DNA from: Shimia thalassica
GTDB lineage: Bacteria > Pseudomonadota > Alphaproteobacteria > Rhodobacterales > Rhodobacteraceae
DNA: 64,000 nt
Assembly (NCBI RefSeq): GCF_001458215.1
Contig: NZ_CYTW01000002.1
Location: 62,001-126,000, forward strand
Reading direction: 5' to 3'
Shown: in pieces, positions 36,730 to 46,504 of the stretch
How positions within the stretch are numbered: position 1 is the stretch's first letter
How the letters are laid out: every line of letters begins with the position of its first letter
Notes under the pieces: model-generated
Database searches by the model: none
What the model was told of the DNA's origin: nothing
Seen by the model: only the letters and a program-made list of their open reading frames with translations
Made by a program: the position numbers and the translations under genes

Positions 36730-37977
36730 ATGAAAACAGGGCCCAAAGTGGCGATGAGCAGACTGGTTGCAGTGTTGGTGTCATTCTGGCTGGCAGGCAT
36801 GGCCGCCGCGCAGGACTTTTCCGGCCTTGCGCGGGTGGATGGTCGGGCAAGCCAGCTGACACAAGAGCGTCGCGGGACCGTGACGCTTGACCTTGCGCTG
36901 TCTCAGGGGGTGCCTTGGCGCGTCTTTCAGCTCGACACTCCCAAACGTCTGGTTCTTGATTTTCGCGAGATCGACTGGACAGGTTTTTCCGCGCAGGACC
37001 TCGGCAGTGTCGAGGGTGTACAAGAGATCCGTTTTGGCCAGTTCCGTCCCGGTTGGAGCCGGATGATCTTGCTGCTTGATGCCCCACTTGCAGTGGCGCG
37101 CGCCGGTATGGTCGTGAATGAAGAGACCGGAACCGCTGGTCTGAATATCGAGCTGCTTCCGGTTGACGCCGAAACCTATGCAGAAGGCACCGGCGCGCCC
37201 AATGATCCCCGCTGGGACCTCCCGGAACCCACAGTGCCGGTTGGACAGGGCCGCGAGGACCGACCTGCGTGGGCACCGGTCGTGATTGTTCTTGATCCCG
37301 GACATGGCGGAATTGATCCGGGGGCCCAAAGGGGCGGCGTCCTTGAAAAGGACCTGATGCTGCAATTTGCGCGGGAAATTCGCGATACCCTGCGCCGGTC
37401 TGGAAACTTTGAAGTGATCCTGACGCGCGATGACGATGTTTTTGTCTCGCTCGAGCGGCGGGTATCGATTGCCCACGAAGTACAGGCCGATCTGTTTATC
37501 TCGTTACATGCAGATGCGTTGCAACAGGGGCATGCCTCAGGGGCGACGGTTTATGTTCTTGCCGATGAGGCCAGCGACAAGGCCTCTGCGATTCTGGCAC
37601 AACGCCATGATCGCGCTGATATACTGGCAGGCATTGATCTGACGGGCGCAGAAGACGAAGTGGCAGACGTGCTGCTGGATCTGGCACGACTTGAAACACA
37701 ACCAAGAACCCAATTGCTGGCGACCTCGCTTGTCGAGGCATTGGACGAGGCGGCAGGACCGCTCAACCGCAAACCTCTTCGAGTGGCGGGTTTCTCGGTT
37801 CTGAAAGCGGCAGATGTGCCTTCTGTTCTGATCGAAGTGGGCTTTTTGTCGTCCGACAGGGATTTTGCACTGCTTCAGGATCCGAACTGGCGCGCGGCTG
37901 TGGCCGGGGGCCTGCGCGATGGATTGCAGCTCTGGATCGGTGAGGACAAAGTGCTGCGCGATCTCGTTCGCCAATAA
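36730..37977 (+). CDS. N-acetylmuramoyl-L-alanine amidase (AmiC-like)
   Basis: This approximately 415-residue periplasmic peptidoglycan amidase cleaves the bond between muramic acid and the peptide stem during cell separation. It has a signal peptide (ending near AGMAAAQD), an AMIN targeting domain (about 35-150) and an Amidase_3 catalytic domain. Zinc ligands and catalytic residues are visible in VLDPGHGGIDPGA, VLEKDLML, SLHADAL and VLIEVGFLS. The start is uncertain: ATG 36730 is used, while GTG 36721 and ATG 36754 are also in frame. It leads into the PBP1A gene, with a joint role in septal wall turnover. Confidence 0.92.
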   Translation: MKTGPKVAMSRLVAVLVSFWLAGMAAAQDFSGLARVDGRASQLTQERRGTVTLDLALSQGVPWRVFQLDTPKRLVLDFREIDWTGFSAQDLGSVEGVQEIRFGQFRPGWSRMILLLDAPLAVARAGMVVNEETGTAGLNIELLPVDAETYAEGTGAPNDPRWDLPEPTVPVGQGREDRPAWAPVVIVLDPGHGGIDPGAQRGGVLEKDLMLQFAREIRDTLRRSGNFEVILTRDDDVFVSLERRVSIAHEVQADLFISLHADALQQGHASGATVYVLADEASDKASAILAQRHDRADILAGIDLTGAEDEVADVLLDLARLETQPRTQLLATSLVEALDEAAGPLNRKPLRVAGFSVLKAADVPSVLIEVGFLSSDRDFALLQDPNWRAAVAGGLRDGLQLWIGEDKVLRDLVRQ

Positions 37978-38097
37978 AAACCACAGGATACGGCAAAAAG
38001 ACGCCCACAGGTCATGCCGTTGTGTTTTGACCCCTTCGATAGCTGCCTATATAGAGGCAGAACACCTAATGTTACTAGCGCGATTGAGAGACCACCG

Positions 38098-40653
38098 GTG
38101 CTGAGAGCCATTCTTTCCTTTTTCGGAACCATTTTCACGTTTGTGACGATGGGTCTTGCCGTGGTCGCGCTGTCTATTGGTGCGGTTTTCTGGATTTATG
38201 GTCGGGAATTGCCCAGCCATGAAAGCCTTGCGCAATATAAGCCTCCAACGATCAGTCGGATTTATTCGGGAGAGGGGCAGATCATTGACGAATTCGCCAA
38301 AGAGCGGCGTTTGTTTGTGCCTGCGGATGAAATTCCTGATCTCGTGAAACAGGCCTTCATCTCGGCGGAAGACAAGAACTTTTATCACCACTCCGGCTAT
38401 GACGCGCGGGGTATTGCCGCCGCTGGTGTCGAAGCGATTCAGTCGCGTGGCCGTGATGTACGGGGCGCGTCGACGATCACACAGCAGGTTATGAAGAACT
38501 TTCTGCTGAGTGGTGACCGCAAGATCGAACGCAAGATCAAGGAAATCATTCTGGCCACACGGGTCGAAGAAACCCTGTCCAAAGACCAGATTCTCGAACT
38601 GTACCTGAACGAAATTTTCCTCGGCCAGAACTCTTACGGGGTGGCTGCGGCAGCGCAGACCTATTTCAACAAATCCCTGTCCGATCTCGAACCCCACGAA
38701 GCGGCGACGCTGGCCTCGATGCCAAAGGCCCCGGGCAAGTTCCACCCTGTGCGCAACTATGACCGTGTGTTGTCGCGTCGGAACTTCGTTCTCAAGGAAA
38801 TGTCCGAGAACGAATACATCACCGTCGCCACGTATGAATCCGAGGCAGCCAAGCCATTGCGCTCGGTTCAGAACGGCGATTTTGACAGTTTCAGATCAAC
38901 CCTGCCATCGCGCGACTATTTCACAGACGAAATCCGTCGTCAGCTTAGTCAGGACTTTGGCGAGGATGAATTCTTCTCGGGCGGGATGACTGTTCGTGCC
39001 ACCGTTGATCCCGAAATGCAGAAGATCGCGGCGCATGCGCTGCAACGTGCGCTTGAGAAATATGACCGCAGCCTCGGTCTGTGGCGCGGGACCCGCGAAT
39101 CCCTGCCTCTTGAGGTTTTGGGTGATGAAGCCACTTGGCGCGAGGCTCTGGCCTCGGTTGATGTGCCGCGCGACGTTGATCTGGAAGGGCGCTGGTATCC
39201 GGCTGTTGTTCTCGAGGTGGGCAAAAACGATGCCCGCATCGGGATTGAAGGCGTGGAAGATGACGCGGACGGACATTTCATTCCCGCCAAAGATGCGCAA
39301 TGGGCCCGCAAGGTTCTGAGCGATGGCAGCCGCGGCAAGAAAGCCACCGTCGCGGGCGATCTTCTTGAAAAAGGGGACGTTGTTCTGGTGCGTCGCATGA
39401 CACAGGACGACGACGGCAGCTTTATCCGCTGGACCCTGAGACAGGTGCCCGAAGTGCAGGGTGGTTTCATGGCGATGGACGTGAACACCGGCCGTGTGAT
39501 CGCGATGCAGGGCGGGTTCTCGTATCAGGATTCGGTCTTTAACCGCGCCACGCAGGCCAAACGCCAACCGGGGTCTTCGTTCAAACCCTTTGTGTATGCC
39601 TCGGCGCTGGACAGCGGCTATAGCCCTGCAACCATCGTGATTGACGCTCCGATTGAAATCAACACGCCGCAGGGCGTTTGGCGTCCTCGGAACTCGTCAA
39701 ACAAATTCTACGGCCCCACGCCGATGCGCACGGGCATCGAGTTTTCGCGGAACCTGATGACCATTCGTTTGGCGCAGGAAGTCGGCATGGATGTTGTCGC
39801 GGATTATGCGGAACGCTTTGGTGTCTATGAGAACATGGGCCAGTTCCTTGCGAACTCACTCGGCTCCGAAGAAACCACGTTGTTCAAAATGGTTGCGGCC
39901 TATGCCATGTTCGGCAATGGCGGCGAACGCGTCGAGCCGACCTTGGTGGACCGTGTGCAGGACCGCTATGGTGAAACGATCTATCGCCACGATCAGCGCG
40001 ATTGCACCGATTGTGATAACCCCGCAATTGCCGAAGACCGCAGCCCGCGCATTCTGTCAAACCGCGAACGTGTGATGGACGGCATCACGGCGTATCAGCT
40101 GACATCGATGATGCAGGGCGTCGTGAACCGCGGAACAGCATCAAGCGCGATTGATTTGCCTGTCCCCGTTGCGGGGAAGACCGGCACCACCAACGAAGCC
40201 AAAGACGTTTGGTTCGTCGGATTTACCAATACCTTGGTGGCCGGCTGCTATATCGGGTACGACCGTCCGCGTCCTTTGGGGCGGGGCACTTATGGCGGCA
40301 ATACATGTGGTCCGGTGTTCCAGGAGTTCATGGAAGAAGCCATCGCCAAATACGGTTCGGGTAAGTTCCGCGTGCCACCCGGTGGGCACTTTATCAAGAT
40401 TGACCGCTTCTCTGGTGCGCGCCTTGCGAATGATGCCAGCGGTGCCAACGTGGTTGCCGAGTATTTCCGGGATGGCGAAGAGCCGATTTTCGGTATCACC
40501 TATGATGGCGGTTTTGCCATGGGCGCCAATCTGCCTTTGGTGAAAGAAGTCGAGGCTTATGGCGGGCGCGAAGTCACCACCTCGAGCGGCAAAAAGGCCG
40601 TGGTTGGACCGAAGGCAGATTTCGGAACACTGAGCTCCGGCGGCTTGTACTAA
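38098..40653 (+). CDS. Penicillin-binding protein 1A (bifunctional transglycosylase/transpeptidase)
   Basis: This 851-residue bitopic membrane protein polymerises and crosslinks peptidoglycan. After one N-terminal helix comes the glycosyltransferase domain (ISAEDKNFYHHSGYD, GASTITQQVMKNF). An OB-like insert follows, then the transpeptidase domain with SSFK in QPGSSFKPF, SRN in FSRNLMTIR and KTGTT in AGKTGTTNEAK. I prefer GTG 38098 (followed by LRAILSFFGTIF) because this matches the usual family start and GAGAG lies upstream. An ATG at 38014 would add 28 unusual residues. It follows the amidase by 120 bases. Confidence 0.94.
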   Translation: MLRAILSFFGTIFTFVTMGLAVVALSIGAVFWIYGRELPSHESLAQYKPPTISRIYSGEGQIIDEFAKERRLFVPADEIPDLVKQAFISAEDKNFYHHSGYDARGIAAAGVEAIQSRGRDVRGASTITQQVMKNFLLSGDRKIERKIKEIILATRVEETLSKDQILELYLNEIFLGQNSYGVAAAAQTYFNKSLSDLEPHEAATLASMPKAPGKFHPVRNYDRVLSRRNFVLKEMSENEYITVATYESEAAKPLRSVQNGDFDSFRSTLPSRDYFTDEIRRQLSQDFGEDEFFSGGMTVRATVDPEMQKIAAHALQRALEKYDRSLGLWRGTRESLPLEVLGDEATWREALASVDVPRDVDLEGRWYPAVVLEVGKNDARIGIEGVEDDADGHFIPAKDAQWARKVLSDGSRGKKATVAGDLLEKGDVVLVRRMTQDDDGSFIRWTLRQVPEVQGGFMAMDVNTGRVIAMQGGFSYQDSVFNRATQAKRQPGSSFKPFVYASALDSGYSPATIVIDAPIEINTPQGVWRPRNSSNKFYGPTPMRTGIEFSRNLMTIRLAQEVGMDVVADYAERFGVYENMGQFLANSLGSEETTLFKMVAAYAMFGNGGERVEPTLVDRVQDRYGETIYRHDQRDCTDCDNPAIAEDRSPRILSNRERVMDGITAYQLTSMMQGVVNRGTASSAIDLPVPVAGKTGTTNEAKDVWFVGFTNTLVAGCYIGYDRPRPLGRGTYGGNTCGPVFQEFMEEAIAKYGSGKFRVPPGGHFIKIDRFSGARLANDASGANVVAEYFRDGEEPIFGITYDGGFAMGANLPLVKEVEAYGGREVTTSSGKKAVVGPKADFGTLSSGGLY

Positions 40654-40660
40654 TCTGAGG

Positions 40661-40678
40661 GCGGGCCCATTGGCCCGC
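40661..40678 (+). terminator. Hairpin after PBP1A
   Basis: GCGGGCC pairs with GGCCCGC around CATT directly after the stop. The T tract is poor, so it may terminate weakly before prfB. Confidence 0.4.
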
Positions 40679-40789
40679 TTCACGGCCTTTCGCGCGGTCG
40701 GAATTGCCAAGAACCTCTTTGCATTGCCTTGCCCGCGCCCGACGGGTGGTTTATCACCCTGATCTGACCCCAAAGAAACGGATCCCCCG

Positions 40790-41914
40790 ATGCGCGCTGA
40801 AACCCAGAACACTGTTGCGGAAATCAACAAATCGTTGGAGCTGTTGCGTCAGCGCCTTGATTGGGAAACGGCCCAGTACCGGTTGGAAGAATTCAACGCA
40901 CGCGTCGAAGATCCTGACCTTTGGAATGACCCTGAAGCGGCGCAAAAGCTGATGCGCGAACGCCAGAATTTGGTCGACGCTTTGGCGACCGTGACATCCA
41001 TCGAGACCGACCTGAACGACAACATCGAGCTTATTGAAATGGGCGAGATGGAAGAGGATGAGGAAGTTGTCTCGGAAGCCGAAGACGCGCTCAAGGCACT
41101 GGCTGTGGAAGCCGCCAAGAAAGAGCTTGAGGCGCTTCTGGATGGGGAAGCCGACAGCAACGACACCTTTCTCGAGATCAACTCGGGGGCAGGGGGAACG
41201 GAATCCTGCGATTGGGCGTCCATGCTGGCGCGGATGTATGTCCGTTGGGCCGAGAAAAAGGGCTATAAGGTTGAATTGCAATCCGAGACCTCTGGCGAAG
41301 AAGCCGGGATCAAATCCGCCGCCTACAAGATTTCGGGGCACAACGCCTATGGCTGGCTAAAGTCTGAATCCGGTGTGCATCGTCTCGTGCGTATTTCGCC
41401 GTTTGACTCCGCCGCCAAACGCCATACGTCCTTCACCTCTGTCAAAGTTTATCCTGTTGTGGATGACAATATCGAGATCGAGGTCAATCCTTCCGATATC
41501 CGCATCGACACCTACCGGTCATCGGGTGCGGGTGGGCAGCACGTGAACACCACCGACTCGGCCGTGCGGATCACGCACCACCCCACAGGGATCGTTACGA
41601 CCAGTTCCGAGAAGTCCCAGCACCAAAACCGTGATATCGCCATGAAGGCGCTTAAATCGCGCCTGTATCAGATCGAGTTGGACAAGCGTTCCGCGCTTGT
41701 TAACGAAGTGCACGAGAACGCAGGCGACGCAGGCTGGGGCAACCAGATCCGGTCTTATGTTCTGCAGCCCTATCAGATGGTAAAAGATCTGCGGACGAAT
41801 TTTGAAACCTCGGACACCAAGGGTGTTCTGGACGGCGATCTGGATGGCCTCATGGCAGCGACACTGGCGCTGGATGTTGCCGGCAAAAGCCGCGCCGACG
41901 CGCAGACGGACTAA
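40790..41914 (+). CDS. prfB: Peptide chain release factor 2
   Basis: RF2 ends translation at UAA and UGA codons. The 374-residue protein has the stop-codon tripeptide SPF in RISPFDS and the peptidyl hydrolysis loop SGAGGQHVN. The frame is open from the ATG with no internal UGA, so the programmed frameshift used by many bacteria to autoregulate prfB is absent. It follows PBP1A by 136 bases. Confidence 0.97.
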   Translation: MRAETQNTVAEINKSLELLRQRLDWETAQYRLEEFNARVEDPDLWNDPEAAQKLMRERQNLVDALATVTSIETDLNDNIELIEMGEMEEDEEVVSEAEDALKALAVEAAKKELEALLDGEADSNDTFLEINSGAGGTESCDWASMLARMYVRWAEKKGYKVELQSETSGEEAGIKSAAYKISGHNAYGWLKSESGVHRLVRISPFDSAAKRHTSFTSVKVYPVVDDNIEIEVNPSDIRIDTYRSSGAGGQHVNTTDSAVRITHHPTGIVTTSSEKSQHQNRDIAMKALKSRLYQIELDKRSALVNEVHENAGDAGWGNQIRSYVLQPYQMVKDLRTNFETSDTKGVLDGDLDGLMAATLALDVAGKSRADAQTD

Positions 41915-42016
41915 CACCGAAGCCTGTTCCAACATCTTCTATGACCTCGAAAGACGGGCCTTGCGTTAAATCGCAGGGCCTTTCATCGTTATAAGGGAAA
42001 ACGTGAGGGGCATGTG

Positions 42017-43435
42017 ATGCAGGTACTGAATCAAGAGGCGGTGGATCTCGTGGCGGCGCTAAGGTCGCGCGATGTGTCATGCGAAGACGTGATGCGCGCA
42101 ACACTTGAGCGCATTGCCGAGGTAAACGGCAGCATCAACGCGCTGATATCCTTGCATGACAGTGAACATCTTCTGGAGCAGGCGCGCGCCGCAGATGTCG
42201 CGGGGCCGAAGGGGGCCTTGTTTGGCCTGCCTTTCGCGGTCAAGGAACTCGAGTCGGTTGCAGGCATGGCGCACAGCGAAGGGTCCCCAATCTTCAAAGA
42301 CAGGATCGCCCCAAAAGACAGCCCCATGGTGCATCATTTGCGAGAGGCCGGTGCGATCTTCATCGGCAAAACCAATGTCCCCGAATTTGGCCTTGGATCG
42401 CACAGCTATAATCCCGTGCATGGCGTGACGCGAAACCCCTATAATACGGATGTGACGGCGGGTGGATCGTCTGGCGGGGCCGCTGCGGCACTGGCGACGC
42501 GTATGGTGGCGTTGGCCGATGGGTCGGACATGATGGGATCACTTCGCAATCCGGCAGCGTTCTGCAACGTCTATGGTTTCCGGCCGAGTTGGGGCGTGAT
42601 CCCGCGGGGTCCGGATGGCGAGACGTTTCTACAGCAGCTTTCGACAAATGGCCCGATGGCCCGTTCGCCTCGGGATCTGGCGCTTTTGATGGAAGTCATT
42701 GCCCAACCCGATCCACGGGTGCCGCACAACGCGCCGTTGCAAGACTGGACCTTGCAAGCACCTGACCGGCTCGAGGGGATGCGCATCGGGTGGCTTGCTG
42801 ACTGGGGTGGGGCCTATCCGATGGAGGACGGTGTTCTTTCCCAGTGTGAAGCGGGCTTGTCGGCATTTGCGGTTCTGGGGGCAGTTGTCACGCCTGTGGC
42901 GCCGCCGTTCTCCGCAGAAGAGTTGTGGCACAGCTGGACCGTTTTGCGGCACTGGGCCGTTGCGAACGAGCTGGGGCAATACTTCAAGAACCCGGAGACC
43001 TGTGATTTGCTCAAGCCTGCTGCGATTTGGGAGGTCGAAGCAGGACTGTCTCTGGATGGCCAAGCCATCGCCAAGGCGGGCGCGATACGGTCGAAGTGGT
43101 TTGCCACACTGGCAAGCCTGTTCGAGACATATGATTTTCTGGTTCTGCCTTCTGCGCAGGTTTGGCCGTTTCCGGCCGATTGGGATTGGCCGAAAGAGGT
43201 CGCAGGACATTTCATGGACACCTATCACCGCTGGATGGAAGTCGTCGTTCCTGTCAGCCTTGCCGGAGTGCCCTGCATTTCCGTGCCTTGCGGGTTTGGC
43301 GCGGCAGGTCTTCCGATGGGGATGCAGGTCTTTGCCCGCAAAGGCGACGATCTGGCCCTGTTGAACGCGGCGCAGACCTATCATGCTGCGACTCATTGGC
43401 CCGATATACCCCCCCGACACATTCAACACGGTTGA
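42017..43435 (+). CDS. Amidase-signature family hydrolase
   Basis: This 472-residue enzyme has the Ser-cisSer-Lys triad visible: Lys in PFAVKELE, and the glycine/serine-rich GGSSGGAAAALA with the cis-Ser and nucleophile. The family hydrolyses amides and includes GatA; the absence of neighbouring gatB/gatC and the sequence PSWGVIPRGPDGE make a free amidase more likely. The substrate is unknown. ATG 42017 is preceded by GAGGGG at 6 bases; a GTG one codon earlier is in frame. It stands alone between prfB and a DUF2189 gene. Confidence 0.9.
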   Translation: MQVLNQEAVDLVAALRSRDVSCEDVMRATLERIAEVNGSINALISLHDSEHLLEQARAADVAGPKGALFGLPFAVKELESVAGMAHSEGSPIFKDRIAPKDSPMVHHLREAGAIFIGKTNVPEFGLGSHSYNPVHGVTRNPYNTDVTAGGSSGGAAAALATRMVALADGSDMMGSLRNPAAFCNVYGFRPSWGVIPRGPDGETFLQQLSTNGPMARSPRDLALLMEVIAQPDPRVPHNAPLQDWTLQAPDRLEGMRIGWLADWGGAYPMEDGVLSQCEAGLSAFAVLGAVVTPVAPPFSAEELWHSWTVLRHWAVANELGQYFKNPETCDLLKPAAIWEVEAGLSLDGQAIAKAGAIRSKWFATLASLFETYDFLVLPSAQVWPFPADWDWPKEVAGHFMDTYHRWMEVVVPVSLAGVPCISVPCGFGAAGLPMGMQVFARKGDDLALLNAAQTYHAATHWPDIPPRHIQHG

Positions 43436-43492
43436 TTTGTTTCTAGTCAGCGGTTCTTATCGTTGAAAAGACAGACATTTTGGGAGGAATGG

Positions 43493-44308
43493 ATGCCGGA
43501 AACGCCAAAACAGGGTGTACCCGAACTGGGAGACGTCAATACCGCCATGTTGAAAGAGGCGCTGCGACTGGGGTGGCGGGACTTTCTGACCAAGCCGGGT
43601 TTCGGCCTGATCTTTGCGAGCTTTTATGTGATCGTTGGCTGGATTCTGGCGTGGATTACCGTGCAAACCGGACAAAGCTACTGGTTGGTTTTTGCGGCAA
43701 TCGGGTTTCCGCTGCTTGGGCCCTTTGCTGCTGTCGGGCTTTATGAAGTATCTCGTCGGCTGGAAGAAGGCAGGGCAATGGACGTCTATGCGATCTTTGG
43801 CGTGATCGGCAGGCAAAGCAAACGCCAGATGCCTTCGATCTGTGCGGTGATTGTGATCGTGTTTCTGTTCTGGTTCTTCCTGGCGCACATGATCTTTGCC
43901 TTGTTTCTGGGGTTGTCGACCATGACCAACGTGTCGTCGTCATTCGAGGTCTATACCACGGTGAATGGTCTGACGATGTTAGCGGTCGGGACAACGGTCG
44001 GCGCCTTTTTTGCCTTGCTGCTGTTTATGATAACGGTTCTTTCACTTCCTTTGTTGCTTGATAGAGAAATTGATTTTGTCACTGCCATGATCACCAGCTT
44101 TCAATATGTGCAGGCCCATTTTGTCATAATGCTTGTGTGGGCCGTGATTATCTCGGTGGCGACATTTGTCGCAATGGCTCCGGCGTTCTTGGGGCTGCTG
44201 ATTGTTTTGCCTGTGTTGGGGCATGCAACATGGCACCTTTACGCCCTGATAAAACGGGCCGGGCGCGTGACTGACACAGAAGGTTCCGCGCAAGCACTAG
44301 AGGCCTGA
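43493..44308 (+). CDS. DUF2189 integral membrane protein
   Basis: This 271-residue inner-membrane protein has about six helices. The family core is [24 protein letters not shown], then [21 protein letters not shown] and the C-terminal [10 protein letters not shown]. Function of the family is unknown. ATG 43493 (MPETPKQGV) has GGGAGGA 5 bases upstream; a longer in-frame start is not supported. A perfect hairpin follows at 44371-44393, between it and the HTH gene. Confidence 0.85.
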   Translation: MPETPKQGVPELGDVNTAMLKEALRLGWRDFLTKPGFGLIFASFYVIVGWILAWITVQTGQSYWLVFAAIGFPLLGPFAAVGLYEVSRRLEEGRAMDVYAIFGVIGRQSKRQMPSICAVIVIVFLFWFFLAHMIFALFLGLSTMTNVSSSFEVYTTVNGLTMLAVGTTVGAFFALLLFMITVLSLPLLLDREIDFVTAMITSFQYVQAHFVIMLVWAVIISVATFVAMAPAFLGLLIVLPVLGHATWHLYALIKRAGRVTDTEGSAQALEA

Positions 44309-44370
44309 CGCCAAGGCCGCACCACATCAAAGCCCGAAGGCTTGATTTGTGCGCGACTTGATCGAAACGG

Positions 44371-44393
44371 CGTCAGGTTGAAAGAACCTGACG
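44371..44393. terminator. Perfect 9-bp hairpin between convergent genes
   Basis: CGTCAGGTT (44371-44379) pairs with AACCTGACG (44385-44393) around GAAAG, 4 bases from the HTH gene stop. It may end transcription from both sides. A second stem, TCAAAGCC/GGCTTGA, lies just upstream. Confidence 0.55.
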
Positions 44394-44397
44394 TTAT

Positions 44398-45210
44398 TCA
44401 GGCAAAAGGGCGATCCAGCTGCAACAGTTTGCGATGATAGGGGATAAGCTCTTCGGCGGTGCAAAAACCGACTGTTCTTGCGGCGGCGAGCACGGCGCCC
44501 GTGTCTTTGCCGAGGTGTTCATAGACAAGACGCGCTGCGCGGCATCCATTGACCGTTTCCCGCACGGTGCGGGTGGCATAACCGATCCAGTAGTGATTCT
44601 GGAACGAGGCGACGCGGCTGAGATAGTTGAAGGACGTTGCCATCGTCTTTTTGTGGGAAACTAAGGCCCCGACACCATCTTCCTGCGGTAGGCAAACACC
44701 TCGGAACTCGCGGGTTTTAGGGTCCGTAGGAAGGCCCTGTTGGCGCATTGCTTCTTTCGCTTCAAAACCACGGATGAATGTGTGTTTGTCTTTGCGGAAG
44801 ACATAGACCAACCCAGTGATAATCAAGTCGGATTCTGTAAAGCTTCGACGCGAAAAGCGGTAAAATCCATCTGGAAACACATCCTGAGGAATGTCGGTCA
44901 TGCCCGTGCCGACATAATCCGCGATCAGGGGATGGTTCAAAACCGAGCGTTCCGTGGCAAGTTTTTCAATAGGCTCGAGCAGGATGCGCGCATCCACCTC
45001 AAAAAACGTGCAGATCCGATGAAGAACATCGGGGCGCGGGAAGCTTTCGCCCGACAGATAGCGATTGAATTGGGTCCGGTTGATTCCCAGTTCGCGGCAC
45101 AGCTGTGAGACCGAAGGATATGTGTCGGCAAGGATTCGGAGGTTCGCGCCGAACATTTTTCGCAACTCTGAGGGCGAAATCAGTCCAGACTGCTCGTTTG
45201 TCTTCGTCAA
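44398..45210 (-). CDS. HTH transcriptional regulator with unrecognised C-terminal domain
   Basis: This 270-residue regulator has a Cro/CI-type helix-turn-helix at about residues 25-80 (VSQLCRELGINRTQFNRYLSGE, then FPRPDVLHRICTFFEVDARILL). A domain of about 170 residues follows that I do not recognise. It begins with TTG at 45210, supported by GGAGAG upstream; the first ATG inside would cut into the DNA-binding region. The gene diverges from a small protein across three 21-base direct repeats, which it may bind. Confidence 0.75.
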   Translation of the reverse strand: MTKTNEQSGLISPSELRKMFGANLRILADTYPSVSQLCRELGINRTQFNRYLSGESFPRPDVLHRICTFFEVDARILLEPIEKLATERSVLNHPLIADYVGTGMTDIPQDVFPDGFYRFSRRSFTESDLIITGLVYVFRKDKHTFIRGFEAKEAMRQQGLPTDPKTREFRGVCLPQEDGVGALVSHKKTMATSFNYLSRVASFQNHYWIGYATRTVRETVNGCRAARLVYEHLGKDTGAVLAAARTVGFCTAEELIPYHRKLLQLDRPFA

Positions 45211-45285
45211 CGCTTCTCTCTCCGGTTGGACACTATTTTAGAGTTTCACGCATGACGCGTGTCAGTATCTTAGCCTATAGAGACT

Positions 45286-45348
45286 TTGACGCGACTTCAC
45301 ATCATGTTGACGCAGTTTTGCATCAAGTTGAGGCAATGTCGACACAAT
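45286..45348. repeat. Three degenerate 21-bp direct repeats between divergent genes
   Basis: Copies start at 45286, 45307 and 45328, each exactly 21 bases apart, with TTGACGC, TTGACGC and TTGAGGC as their first seven bases. Copies 1 and 2 agree at 15 of 21 bases and copies 2 and 3 at 13 of 21. The spacing of two helical turns suggests a cooperative binding array. Confidence 0.6.
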
Positions 45349-45437
45349 TCCGGTGCTATCGACGCGCAATTTTCCATGTCGCCCGGGCCAAACATTTGTG
45401 ACACTTGGTTAAGAGGCAGAAAGGAGAGTGTTCTCAA

Positions 45438-45806
45438 ATGCTTGGCGTGGTTTTATGGAGCGATAGTTTGGACAACAAAGCCGTGATTTGGTGTGAAGAT
45501 CAGGGCGATCTGGCGTATTTCAACGGAGGAACGGATACACCGGTAGATATTGTTGACCTTGATGCAGGCGACTTGGTGCAGTTCGAATTGCAACAAGAAC
45601 GGCACCTACGGTATGCCAAAAATCCGCGTCGGATAGAGCAGGGCGCATATGCGCATCTCCCCGGTGATTTACAGGCGGCCGCGGCTCCTCAGCAACCGGA
45701 CAAGGTTGCCGCCCCCAAGGCCGCACGGTTGGGCACTGCTGATATCATTCCTTTTGCGCGTCGGGATCGCAAAGAACCGTCGCACCGCCAGATGGTTTTG
45801 GCGTGA
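45438..45806 (+). CDS. Small hypothetical protein, cold-shock-like N-terminus possible
   Basis: This 122-residue protein starts MLGVVLWSDSLDNKAVIWCEDQ with AAGGAGAG upstream. The first 65 residues alternate like a small beta barrel (GVVLWSD, KAVIWCED, GDLAYF, GDLVQFEL), which faintly recalls a cold-shock domain, but the RNA-binding motifs are not clear. The C-terminal half is Ala/Pro/Lys-rich and probably disordered. It is likely cytoplasmic. It is controlled by the region that holds the 21-bp repeats and ends before a strong terminator. Confidence 0.7.
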   Translation: MLGVVLWSDSLDNKAVIWCEDQGDLAYFNGGTDTPVDIVDLDAGDLVQFELQQERHLRYAKNPRRIEQGAYAHLPGDLQAAAAPQQPDKVAAPKAARLGTADIIPFARRDRKEPSHRQMVLA

Positions 45807-45860
45807 CGCTCTCCGAAAGCTGCACCGCATAAGATCACTTGTTGGCGTCACTCTGGACAC

Positions 45861-45888
45861 GAAAAAGGCCCCGTAAGGGGCCCTTTTT
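45861..45888. terminator. Bidirectional terminator between small protein gene and ilvH
   Basis: AAAAAGGCCCC and GGGGCCCTTTTTT form a stem with T tracts on both strands around GTAA. It lies between convergent genes. Confidence 0.85.
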
Positions 45889-45929
45889 TGTTGTGACGGC
45901 GCCTACGGGCCGTGTTCAACACATTTGTT

Positions 45930-46493
45930 TTATTCGGCGCCGCGCGACAATGCAGCAACCCCGGTGCGGGCCACTTCGACAAGGCCAAGAGGCCGCATCA
46001 GGTCTGCAAACGCGTCGATTTTCTCGGGCGCGCCGGTCACTTCGAACACAAAGCTGTCGAGTGTGCTGTCGACCGCGTTTGCGCGAAAGATATCCGCCAG
46101 ACGCAGCGCTTCAACACGCTTTTCACCTGTTCCCGTCACTTTGAACAGGGCCAGTTCGCGCTCTACCGAGGGGCCATCAACGGTGAGGTCGTGCACTTCG
46201 TGCACTGGCACAATCCGGCCCAGCTGTGCCTTGATCTGTTCGATGACCTGCGGGGTCCCCTTGGTCACGATTGTGATGCGCGACTGGTGTCCCAGATGGT
46301 CCACCTCGGCCACGGTCAGGCTTTCGATGTTGTAACCACGTCCGGAAAACAGGCCAATCACACGGGCCAGAACACCCGGTTCGTTGTCGACCAGAACCGC
46401 CAGCGTGTGGGTTTCCTGAACATCCGAGAAGTTCGGGCGCAGGTTATAGGCCGAGTGTTTGGACGAGCCTTTTTTGATTTTTAGAGCAGCCAT
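45930..46493 (-). CDS. ilvH: Acetolactate synthase small (regulatory) subunit
   Basis: IlvH activates the catalytic subunit and confers feedback inhibition by valine. The 187-residue protein has an N-terminal ACT domain (THTLAVLVDNEPGVLARVIGLFSGRGYNIESL) and the C-terminal ALS small-subunit domain from about residue 105. A short basic extension precedes the ACT domain. It starts 11 bases after the large-subunit stop, and the pair is under the attenuator at 48299-48400. Confidence 0.97.
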   Translation of the reverse strand: MAALKIKKGSSKHSAYNLRPNFSDVQETHTLAVLVDNEPGVLARVIGLFSGRGYNIESLTVAEVDHLGHQSRITIVTKGTPQVIEQIKAQLGRIVPVHEVHDLTVDGPSVERELALFKVTGTGEKRVEALRLADIFRANAVDSTLDSFVFEVTGAPEKIDAFADLMRPLGLVEVARTGVAALSRGAE

Positions 46494-46504
46494 CTTTCTT
46501 CTCC

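Noticed and set aside
42017..43435. Annotation as GatA
   Set aside because: No gatB or gatC nearby, and the sequence around the active site is closer to free amidases; the family-level call is kept.
45286..45348. Three 21-bp repeats as a CRISPR array
   Set aside because: There are no spacers between copies, they are degenerate, and no cas gene is present.
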